Below are positions 11,466 to 20,300 of a stretch of DNA of 64,000 nucleotides, piece after piece. Numbering within the stretch: position 1 is the first letter of the stretch; each line of letters opens with the position of its first letter. Source of the DNA: Watersipora subatra (Eukaryota; Bryozoa; Gymnolaemata; Cheilostomatida; Watersiporidae); contig NC_088708.1 of assembly GCF_963576615.1 (NCBI RefSeq), forward strand, positions 29,891,191-29,955,190. Direction: 5' to 3'. The notes below the pieces were generated by a model that made no database searches, had not been told where the DNA came from, and worked only from the letters and a program-made list of their open reading frames with translations. A program made the translations under genes and the position numbers.

Positions 11466-11617
11466 TGTACTATACCTGGTAGTGCGTAGCAGTATAGCTG
11501 AGTGTAGCCAGAGCGTCGGTCAAGGCACGTCCTTCTTGGTCGCTAGCAGATCAGAGAGAGCGAACTGGAGCGTCTTGAATCGTCTTCGCGCTGCGTCACA
11601 CTTCCGGGACTACCACA
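11466..11617 (-). repeat. 3' LTR of Gypsy element 2
   Basis: This 152-bp repeat is the reverse complement of 16281-16432. On the minus strand it starts TGTGGTAGTCCCGGAAG after a polypurine tract and ends GGTATAGTACA. Confidence 0.88.
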
Positions 11618-11848
11618 CCTCCCTCTTAAGCTCTTTTCCAATCCAGTGTTAGTGAAGGTGCAACCACACCTAAAACCGACAATCCAAACACGGGTGCAGT
11701 ATCACGAGTTGAGTAGTGCATGGGGTTACATTATTAGTATTTTTTTATCATTTATGAACTGTTACTCTCAGGGATTTGAAGTGAAAATGAAAGGTCTTTC
11801 CTGGTACATTTAACTAATTAGCTGTCCTATCAGCAATATAATTAAAAT

Positions 11849-12496
11849 CTAATGGAGACCACTCCATTTAGCATTATTCAGTATCACGACTTCCCTAAAC
11901 TCCCTCACCCACTGCCTCACAATTTTTTGGGTTGGCTGAAGACCATCCTTCAAAAACCTAAGCCGAAAGTGATAATAGCCTCTATTTCTCTTAAAAATGG
12001 TACGGTGCAAGAATGGTGTGCACAATCCATTGGAATCATTAAACGCTGTGATCTGTTTATTTTCATCCAGCACCATGCCCCTTATCACGCGAGAATTTTC
12101 GGCGTAATCCTTTGTTAAAATCTGATGACCATGACCTCCAGGCACACTGGCCACCAGATAATCATTGTACACCCTAAAGTCCATTGGGTAAATTGTACAC
12201 AAAATAGGGAAGATTTTAAGACTACCTAACCTATGATTCCATCTTTCAAAAATGCTCCACACCGTACCCAGGTAGGTTGTCATAAGTTGAGCCTCCTGTC
12301 TATTCTGAGTCCTATGAAGCCTAGAGAATCGGACCGGTCCCACATGAATGTTTATGAAAGACCTCTGGAAATGTTCCCTTCTATCAAGAACATAGTCAAT
12401 GACTTTCTGCCAACCTACCCCCGGCAAGCAAATGGTCTCCCATTGTGAGCTGACAACGTCTCTGACGATTGAGCTGCCAATTAGGAAATTTCTCAT
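11849..12496 (-). CDS. extra 3' ORF of Gypsy element 2: SGNH-hydrolase-like protein
   Basis: The intact minus-strand frame lies between the integrase tail (ends 12521) and the 3' LTR. The frame opens at 12517; the first ATG is at 12496 (MRNFLIGSSIVRDV), 215 codons. Its motif order is that of SGNH/GDSL hydrolases. Block I is LIGSSIVRDV near residue 6 and block II is CLPGVGWQKVIDYV near 28. A block III-like piece follows (FINIHVGPVRFSR, where the family usually has HVGTND), and a C-terminal block V is KDGLQPT (family DGLHP; the expected His is Gln here). PFLHRTIFKRNRGYY lies between. A TTTTTTTTAG tract directly before the ATG could be a splice acceptor, as used for third ORFs in envelope-bearing Gypsy elements. 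Enzymatic activity is doubtful because of the changed His and Asn. The fold assignment is by motif only. Confidence 0.65.
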   Translation of the reverse strand: MRNFLIGSSIVRDVVSSQWETICLPGVGWQKVIDYVLDRREHFQRSFINIHVGPVRFSRLHRTQNRQEAQLMTTYLGTVWSIFERWNHRLGSLKIFPILCTIYPMDFRVYNDYLVASVPGGHGHQILTKDYAENSRVIRGMVLDENKQITAFNDSNGLCTPFLHRTIFKRNRGYYHFRLRFLKDGLQPTQKIVRQWVREFREVVILNNAKWSGLH

Positions 12497-12520
12497 GCTA
12501 AAAAAAACCACACACAAAAG

Positions 12521-12961
12521 TTATATATTTAGTCTCTTAGGTGCCCTACTTACCCGGCCACTTCTGTTTGTCACCCTCCTGGTCACTGTTGGTGAGGCAC
12601 GACGATCACAGGGTTGAACCTCACACCTTCGTTGACTCTCTTCTGACCATCTCTCCATTGTACCACTGTCATAACCCGTCAATGGCTCCGGTTCAGCAAT
12701 TGTCGGCACCTGTCTAGAGTCGGGTACCGCTGGTACCTCTACATCCACCCCTGTGCTGAACTCAGCTTGAACCTCTGGTGCAACCACACCTGACTCTGAC
12801 TGTGGACTTGAGTTTTCAGCGTGAGGTGCTACCACACCTGGAACCGATGCGTTTGAATCCCTACAAGGTCTGGTTAAGTACCGATTTTGCCTCAACAGCC
12901 TTTGTGATTGTCCTATGGCTACAACCTCACGCCCCTGTGCCGCCACAACTCTTGCCTTCAC
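12521..12961 (-). pseudogene. integrase C-terminal tail of Gypsy element 2
   Basis: This frame of 146 codons is rich in Pro, Ser, Glu and Val (with a repeated VVAP motif) and ends in TNRSGRVSRAPKRLNI. That is the common terminus of Gypsy pol (compare VVKPPDKLNL at the end of element 3). It overlaps in position but not in frame with the end of the integrase core. Confidence 0.7.
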
Positions 12962-12987
12962 TGGGTCTTTATCTGGGTCTTGTATGG

Positions 12988-13866
12988 CTACTTCTTGTCC
13001 AATCGGTACTGATTCTTGTGCCTTAGTCCTGTACCTTCGATTATACCTTCGATTTGGTAGTTCCGTTGCAACTTCTCTGTCTCCAGTAGCCTCACATAGT
13101 CGATCTTGTGACCATTCAAAATTCCCATCGAATTTAGCCCTCTTCTAAACAACAGTTGTGCAGGGGGGTAACCATTGGCTAATGGTGTGTCTCGATATGA
13201 ACCGAGTGCCGCATCAAGACTGACATTCTTGTTCATCAAAGCATTTACAGTTTGTACCGCCCGCTCAGCCTCACCGTTAGTTTGGGGGTACCTAGGTGAA
13301 CTTGTGACATGCTGTATGTCCCACCTTTTCATGAACTTTTTAAAACTCTCAGAACTAAACTGTGGACCGTTGTCACTCATAACCGAATTTGGTACTCCAA
13401 TCAGACAGAACAACTTCTGGAGAATTTTAACGACGACTTCTGACGAGGTTGAGTCAACCAACTCATGCACTGTGATAAATCTGCTGAAGTAGTCCACTAC
13501 TACCAAGTATGACCGAGACTCTTTCTCCATTAGGTTCACAGCCAATTTCCACCATGATTTCTCAGGCAGTTCTGCGCACATCAGCGGTTCTCTGGGCCGT
13601 CTACGGAACTTGGCACACTCAGGACACGTTTTAACCAGTTCCCGGATCTCAGTGGTCATTCCTGGCCACCAGACTAGTTCCACAGCTCGACGTATACACT
13701 TCGTTTCCCCCAGATGGCCCTTGTACACTGAGTCTAGTACTGACTGTCTTTCCAGCTCTGGGATGAACATCCTGCTGTTGTAGAACACAACCCCCTGTAC
13801 TACTGAGAGGAAATCCTTGAAAGTGTAAAAGCTACGCACAGTCGGGACTACATCCTTGTATTGCAA
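12988..13866 (-). pseudogene. integrase of Gypsy element 2
   Basis: The zinc domain (KGHLGETKCIRRAVELVWW...TCPECAKF) is followed by the catalytic core with SYLVVVDYFSRFI, MSDNGPQFSSESF and TNGEAERAVQTVNALM (the D, D and E positions). A barrel-like end follows. In the canonical first-Asp block the text reads KLAVNLMEKE, so the first catalytic Asp (usually A-D or M-D) appears to be Asn. An in-frame TAG just upstream (about 13868) separates it from RNase H. Confidence 0.85.
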
Positions 13867-14640
13867 CTAGCCTTCTGCAATGTATTTTAACAATCTCATC
13901 CCCGCAGCATCCTCCAGAAGAGATGCCTTGATCCTTTCAAGTCGATTAGGAGATATAGCCAGCGAGTCAAGCAACTCCCACACAACAAGAGGTTCAACCA
14001 AATCTGCGTCCTCCTCAACTTCAGCTACACTCAATGGAGACCTAGACAGTGCATCTGCCAAAACTAGCTTTGCCCCTGGTGTATACATAATTTTGTAGCT
14101 GTAAGCCATCATTCGGAGTCTAAACCTCTGAACACGTAATGGCAGCTTGGATAGTTCCTTGTCTCCGAGGATTGATATGAGCGGCTTGTGATCTGTTTCT
14201 ACCTCAAACTCACGACCCGCCAAATAGTAATAGAACTTCTCACATCCTCAACAGATTGCGAGTACTTTCTTTTCTATTTGAGCATATCTTTGCTCTGCTG
14301 CAGTGAGACTGCCCGATGCATATGCCACCGGTCGCCACTCCCCATTGACCAGCTGTAGGACAGCGGCTCCAAGCCCATATGAAGAAGCATCTGTACTCAG
14401 TCTTGTTGGTGCCTCCAAACAGAAAGGTGTTAACGTGGGTGCCTTGGAGATCGTCTGTCTCAACTGATTGAGCTCATTAGCTTGCGCACTTTCCCAGACC
14501 CATTTCTTGTCTTTCTGTAGCAATTGCCGTATATTGTGCATTCCTCGAGACAATGTAGAAAAAAATTTTCTGAGGTAATTTAGGACTCCGAAAAACTGCC
14601 TTAACTCTTTCTTGTTGGTAGGTGCCTTAAAGCTTCGCAC
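13867..14640 (-). pseudogene. RT connection and RNase H of Gypsy element 2
   Basis: Two consecutive pieces, 14640-14248 and 14223-13867, lie in the same frame and are separated by an in-frame TGA. The first has FFGVLNYLRKFFSTLS and STDASSYGLGAAVLQ; the second has GREFEVETDHKPLI and LADALSRSPL. These are the thumb/connection and RNase H signatures of Gypsy pol. A TAA lies upstream at about 14665. Confidence 0.85.
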
Positions 14641-14664
14641 TGCTTCAGTTTTCTCCGGGTCTGC

Positions 14665-15308
14665 TTAAATGCCCTCTTTAGAAATAACATGGCCCAAAAA
14701 GACCACCTCTGGTGTGTTAAATTGGCATTTGTCAATGTTTAAGGTAATTCCAGCTAGTTTCAGCTTCTGCAGGACGGCTTTTACTCTTTTGTCATGCTCT
14801 TGTTGACTAGCACCATTAACCAGAATATCATCCATTTGACAGATTACGCCTTCGCTGTCCACCAATGCTTTCTGCATTTCTCGCTGGAAGATCTCTGGTG
14901 CAGAACTAATCCCAAACGGTAAGCGTTTGCATTTGTATCTGCCGAATGGCGTTATAAAAGTGGTAAGCTTTTGACTCTCTGGGCTGAGCTTCATTTGCCA
15001 GTATCCACAGTTTGCATCCAACTTTGAAAATTTTACTGCTGACCCAAGCTCACTCAGTGTCTCCTCTGTTTTGGGTAATGGGTGAAACTTCCTTTTTACC
15101 GCCTCATTCAGTCGGGTGAAATCGATGCATACCCTGATTTTTCCGTTCTTTTTTTGGCACAACAATACACGGTGCACACCAATCTGTCGGCTCCTCTATA
15201 CGCTGTATTATCCCGAGTTTCTCTATTCGCAGCAACTCTTGCTTGAGAGGTTTTTCCTTGCTGCTGCCACTTTTCGGGGAACTGTTTGAGCAAAGGGCTT
15301 GACATCAT
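14665..15308 (-). pseudogene. reverse transcriptase of Gypsy element 2
   Basis: This carries RVCIDFTRLNEAVKR, KLDANCGYWQMKLS, RLPFGISSAPEIF and the catalytic box QMDDILVN (where many families have Y-x-D-D). A frameshift at the run of seven T near 15150-15156 breaks the upstream palm (15308-15108) from the rest. The product would be RT of the pol polyprotein. Confidence 0.87.
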
Positions 15309-15495
15309 CTTTAGGTGTGACCACCACTTCCTTTTGCATTGCGCCTAGTCCTGTGAACACCTCCGGAGATTTCTCAACCAAGGACCTGTCTTCCTGTATT
15401 TCATGCAGAAACTTTATCAGCCCTAGTTTAGAGATAGCTGGCTTACCCTGAACCCCTCTACTATAACTCTAACTAACTAGTCTAACTAAGTCTAA

Positions 15496-15771
15496 CTATA
15501 ACCCCTCTACTATATAGATTGTCTGCATCACCTGCTTATCTCGTAGGTGAAGCTCAGCAGTTGTTTTTCCGGCTGTGCTCAACTTGTAGTTGCTTGCTCC
15601 CCTTAAAGTTTTGGATGACTCCTCCATTTCTGGGAACATACTAGACAATGAACTTAAGACTGCGGTCACTACTGCTCCAGTATCTACCTTAAATCTAATC
15701 GGCTGTTTGTTGACTAATATCTCAATAAACCATGCCTTATTAGTTTCTGTCATGGGGCTCCCGTTTATCAC
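15496..15771 (-). pseudogene. protease of Gypsy element 2
   Basis: This is an aspartic protease with the site IRFKVDTGAVVTAV. The 91-codon frame ends near 15496, where a small tandem sequence (repeats of CTAACTA-type units, 15462-15510) disturbs the pro-RT region. Confidence 0.8.
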
Positions 15772-15915
15772 CTTTAGTCAATCTGATTCTGATCCGAGAT
15801 ATAAGCCATCTACATCAACGTCTTCAACTTCATGAGCTGCTCTTTGCTTTTCCTGCTTACCTCTGCATGCCTGTGAATTGGCCCAATGTCTCTTCTGTTT
15901 GCATACCTTACAAAC

Positions 15916-16280
15916 TCATTTACGTGCAGGGCAAAACTCTGCCTTGTGGTTTCCTTTTGGACAGTAAAAACATTTTGCAGCTTCTCTTTGATGCTTTCTT
16001 TGCTGTTGTTGTTGACCCCTAGGCTGATATTCAGACTTCCTCTTGTCTATCATATTTAGGTTGCCCTCAGTCTGTCTAATAATCTTAGCTGATTGCTCAT
16101 GATGACTGACATATTGTTTAGCTTTACTGATACATTTTTGCAGGTCATTATTTTTAACGTCGATCAAGTATTCTCTTAAACGGTTGTCACTGACACCCAC
16201 TATGATGCGGTCACGAATTAATTCTTCCCGCATGGTGCCGTATTCACATACATCAGCTTGAGATTGAATCATAGTAATAA
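15916..16280 (-). pseudogene. gag C-terminal part of Gypsy element 2
   Basis: Starting directly at the inversion junction, the frame reads FITMIQSQADVCEYG, then MREELIRDRIIVGVSDNRLR, a glutamine-rich stretch and a zinc knuckle CFYCPKGNHKAEFC. An in-frame TGA follows shortly after, and a second knuckle (CKVCKQKRHW) lies beyond it. The same region in element 3 gag is colinear (MRDDLVRDRIVVGVRDIELR). Upstream of 16280 the frame runs into antisense LTR and is not gag. Confidence 0.85.
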
Positions 16281-16432
16281 ATTGGTAGTCTCGAAAGTAT
16301 GACGCAGCGGGAAGACGATTCAAGACGCTCCAGCTCGCTCTCTCTGATCTGCTAGCAACCGAGAAGGACGTGCCTTGACCGACGCTCTGGCTACACTCAG
16401 CTATACTGCTACGCACTACCAGGTATAGTACA
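16281..16432 (+). repeat. 5' LTR of Gypsy element 2, in inverted orientation
   Basis: This is full-length (152 bp) and matches 11466-11617 in reverse complement, but its first two bases read AT instead of TG. It abuts the minus-strand gag body directly at 16280. Its 3' end, AGTACA, is followed at once by the primer site TGGTGTCAG. Confidence 0.88.
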
Positions 16433-16448
16433 TGGTGTCAGATAGCGG
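16433..16448 (+). promoter_or_regulatory. tRNA-Leu-type primer-binding site of Gypsy element 2
   Basis: TGGTGTCAGATAGCGG lies immediately after the LTR end. The first nine bases are the complement of the CTGACACCA 3' end known for eukaryotic tRNA-Leu. Element 3 has the same start (TGGTGTCAG) at the equivalent place. Confidence 0.7.
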
Positions 16449-16786
16449 ACTTCAATACTTACGCGTGTAAAAAAAGAGGCAGCCGAGGTTTGGTTGAACC
16501 TGTGTTTTCGAACAATAGTATTAGCATTTAGTTTAAGGATTAAACAATAATATACACTAGCTAGTGTGGTCCTTTTTCAATTCAGAGAGCGCATTGTTAA
16601 TTTACGCAGCACTGGGTTTGAGTAACTGGCAAAAAGTACATTGTTGTAATTGCAACAAGTTTGATTGTTCTAATACTTATGATCCATTGTTGATCTGCAT
16701 TTTCTCTGGTGTACGCCAGTGTCCATCTGTTGGGTTGAGTTTGGTTGAACTCCTTGGTCACTGGTGAGCATTGAACATCCACAATA

Positions 16787-17155
16787 ATGGCCGAAGACAA
16801 TCACTCCAAGGATGACCGGTTTGTGCAGAGATTGAGATGGGCTGATGGAAATTTAGCAGTAAGTTGGAAGGTTTTCAAGGGACAACTGTCAATTTACATG
16901 ATTGCAAAGAAATTTAGTACAATGGACAAAGATGAGAAAATTGCCAATGTATTGTTGTTGATGGGTCCGGAGAGCGTTCCTATTTATGATCAGTTGGTGT
17001 TTAATGAGGAACAAGAGGCACAGAAGAAGACCTTGACGAATGTATTACGTTACTTTGATGCGCATTTCGAACCTGTAAAAAACATTATAATTATATGAAC
17101 GGGTCAAGTTTAACAATCTGGTTCGAGGAGACTTATCAATATACAAATTTATTAC
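16787..17155 (+). pseudogene. gag N-terminal part of Gypsy element 2, on the opposite strand
   Basis: The plus-strand frame MAEDNHSKDDRFVQRLRW... to FEPVKNII ends at a TGA at 17096-17098. It matches the N-terminus of element 3 gag (NLATAWKVLKEQFNIYVI versus NLAVSWKVFKGQLSIYMI; FEPVKN in both). After a small frameshift the homology continues in another frame (YERVKFNN...) to about 17155, where it ends at TTTATTACT. The minus-strand gag body restarts at that same sequence at 16280. Confidence 0.85.
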
Positions 17156-17322
17156 TTTATTTAAAAATTATATAAAAAAAATTAAATATTACTATTTATT
17201 ACAATTACTAAAACCTATAAAAATTTAGTCAATATTTACACGATTACGATGGATTTATTCGAAGGGAGGCGAGTTAGTATGTCGACATGTATTCGTTCGA
17301 ACTAATTTCCGTTAAATACAAC
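17156..17322 (+). promoter_or_regulatory. putative NOL11 5' region between Gypsy fragment and start codon
   Basis: Only ~167 bases of non-element sequence separate the end of the inverted gag fragment from the NOL11 ATG. It is very AT-rich, with a short G-rich stretch (GAAGGGAGGCGAG) near 17260-17272. I see no convincing TATA box. The promoter must therefore lie here or within the retroelement fragment. This is an inference; no transcript data. Confidence 0.35.
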
Positions 17323-20300
17323 ATGGCAACTGCAATCGCTGATTCTTGGGTGGTATCATCGGATGTCAACACATTTCTGGGTGTTACTAAGCACAAATTT
17401 GATGACAGTGTTATACTGACAGATTTGCGAACTGCAACAGTATACAAAGTAAATATATTTGTTCATCTTACATTGAAACAGTTGATACTCCGGAAGCAAT
17501 TCAGTTGCCTCTTTTTTTAAAGATTAAATAATTGAGTATTCCTTTTTCGAATATTCTTTTAATATATCTACAAACTAATTGCTCTAACAGTTTGTAAGAT
17601 GTAGTAATCATAACTTGGGTGAGCAGTCTCCTAAAAAGCACGTTGTTTAGTGTTCATAGCAAGTGCCGTAAAACAGTTCATAAGCAGATGGTACATTTCC
17701 ATAATTAGATAGGCATCTTACCTTTTTATTAGTACGCACTAGAGTAAAAGCAAGTGGCGTGCCTCATATAATTTTAGTCTTTAACCAGCATTTTTGTACA
17801 GACCTGCTAACCCGAGGGTGCGGCAATGCGTGAGATTTGGTTTTGGGACGATGTGTACATGTATATCAATGATAGTATATATATAAAATTGTGGAAATTT
17901 GGACAAAAATCTCACGCTGTTCTCACGCGTTTTCATTTTTTTGGGTAATTGCGTGAGTCTCACGCTCAATGCGTGAGAGTTGGCAGGTATGTTCGTGTAT
18001 CAAAATTGTTGCCGTAATATGCAACTAGGAGAAAAAACAATAACATGTCATAATTTATACATGTATTATACTGTTCTAGGTTATTGTTGGTTAAGTGTTA
18101 GTTAGCTGTGTTATGTACATGCGTTAGCTGTGATTTGTTAGCTTGGTTTTTAGCTCACGAACTGCTATCGCGAATGGCCTATCAGATTTGTGTTTTGCAA
18201 AAATACTTGCTGTACATGGTAACCGCAAATAAGATCTATTACTTATTGAAAAAGCTCTATTAAAGATGTGGTTGCATCAAATTTGAATTGATTTTAAAAG
18301 AAAGTATTTTTTTTGTCTATCAGCGGATATGTTGTGTTAGGCGATCTCATTGTCAATATATTTGAAGATTAAAATCGAAAAAATTCATAGCTGTAAAAAA
18401 GCTCAGGCCAAAAAAACATGTCCAGACTTGCCCAAAATGATGTAATGCGTGATACAACCGGTCTCTATCTCTCGTATTCACATTAGCTAATGCGCTAAAA
18501 GTCTAGTCATACGCGGCTCTATTGGCATATATATATATTTTATTATGTATTTGCTCATGTTGGCTAGAAGAAAATTTTAAATCCAGCTACAAATACATTA
18601 TTATGAATGTTTCAAACGCCTCAAATTAGGGCAATTGAAAACTTGTCATATTAACTTCCTCTAAATGCTGTGTAAACATTTGAGTACTGACTACCATTTC
18701 TACCGGTCTACGATAATTAGGTCCTGGAGTTAGCTTATTTCATCACGGCCTATGTATCAGCTAAGTTCTCAGTTGCTACACGAAATAAAAGTTGCATAAA
18801 CAGTTGCTACCAAATAAATAGGCATGCTGCCATCTTTGGAAATAATATGTTCGAATATATGGCGAAACCAACTGCATCCCAAAAAGTCATGTATAGTCTA
18901 CGTTATCTAGTCATTTTTAGTATCGATATGTAGAAAATTTTACTGATCCACTCAATTAGTTAATTCAAGTACAAAAAAATAGTTTCATGAGTTGACCGAA
19001 ATACTGAACGCAAGACAACGTCAAGTTGGTTGAAATCAATTAACCCACCGATTCTGGTAAAGGATTAACAGAACATTCTTGCATGTGGTTGGCAGTTTGT
19101 GGACTCAGCTGTTTTCACTTAGTAGGGTGGAGCATAAAATTTTTTGAGCTTAACATTTGGTCCGTTGAAATTGAGTCGAGCTATTCAAAAATACCTGCCA
19201 ATACAGCTCTGATTACACTTCATAAATCTATCTATCAGAGAAGATTTCAGCACAGATGATAACAGGGCTATAATGTATTCAATATGTTCTGCAAATCATG
19301 TTTTGCATTGTCTTCAAAAATATTATTTTATTATATAATTTTTACAAGCCAAAAAATTTTCATCGCAGCACAAAGTTTTTATTAAAACATTCATCGAAAT
19401 CGTGGCCATTCACATGGTTTCAGTTCATATAATAGGACAAATTAATTTACTGTAGCCAACTCAAACAAAACATATTATGGTTTGTGCAGCACACATTCGT
19501 GTCTTTCTTTCCCATTTATGAGTTTCCAGACCGACACAACTGCTCCTTTAGTGAACCTGTGAACATAAACATCCTGCAACATTAAAACAAATGTAATAAA
19601 TATCATTCATATATATATATATATATATATATGTCGTTCTAACGCATATCTACTGAAAACTTTCAATTTGAGAGATAGATTGCCAGTGTAATTTTCAAAA
19701 TGAATGAATGGTTAACAAAAGCATAAATACGCCAAACCAACAATTCGAAGCTTTGTTTCTGAGAGTTGAAAATGAGCATTGATCAATCGATTTTCCTCAC
19801 TTTTTACACACTGAACATAAATTCTAATTTACTAGCTAAAATTGCCAAAGAAAATGCTATAGCTAGGTGAAATAATAAAAAGTTGTGAAACGATTAAAAA
19901 GTTATGCAACGATGAATCTTGATAGCTAAAAGTTATAATTTTACTTATTAGTAGATGTATTCATGAGTACTAAATTTATTACCGTTAGCTTAAAATATAT
20001 GTATAGGATACTCAAAGTTGAAGATAAATTTACCGCCTTTCTCCTATCTTCCTTTGTAGCATAACGCTGCTGACGCCTGTCAGCTCTAACCATAACCTGT
20101 CTGATGATTAATGTGAAATAAATATGTCGATGCATGTAGCTACTAGAATCTACTAGTAGTCGATGTACGTAACTAACTAGTAGAGTAATCTCCCTAACAA
20201 CGAGAATCTTCGACATCACAGACAACTCGTTTTATGAGCGATAACATTCAACATGTCCTATATAAAAATTTCGTCCTGATGATTGGCTGAAGAAATGATC

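Larger units (their letters stand above)
11466..17155 (-). mobile_element. Ty3/Gypsy element 2 with inverted 5' end
   Basis: A 152-bp LTR at 11466-11617 (minus; TGTGGTAGTCCC...AGTACA, preceded by the purine tract AAGAGGGAGG) ends a minus-oriented gag-pol body that runs 16280 down to 11849. The second 152-bp LTR (16281-16432) is in plus orientation. It is followed by a tRNA-Leu-type primer site (TGGTGTCAG at 16433), a leader, and the gag N-terminus on the plus strand to about 17155. Thus the 5' ~0.87 kb is inverted relative to the body. The pol frames contain several nonsense changes and frameshifts. A 222-codon extra ORF lies between integrase and the 3' LTR. Gag is clearly related to that of element 3 (40741-45812), and the primer site is the same. 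Confidence 0.88.
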
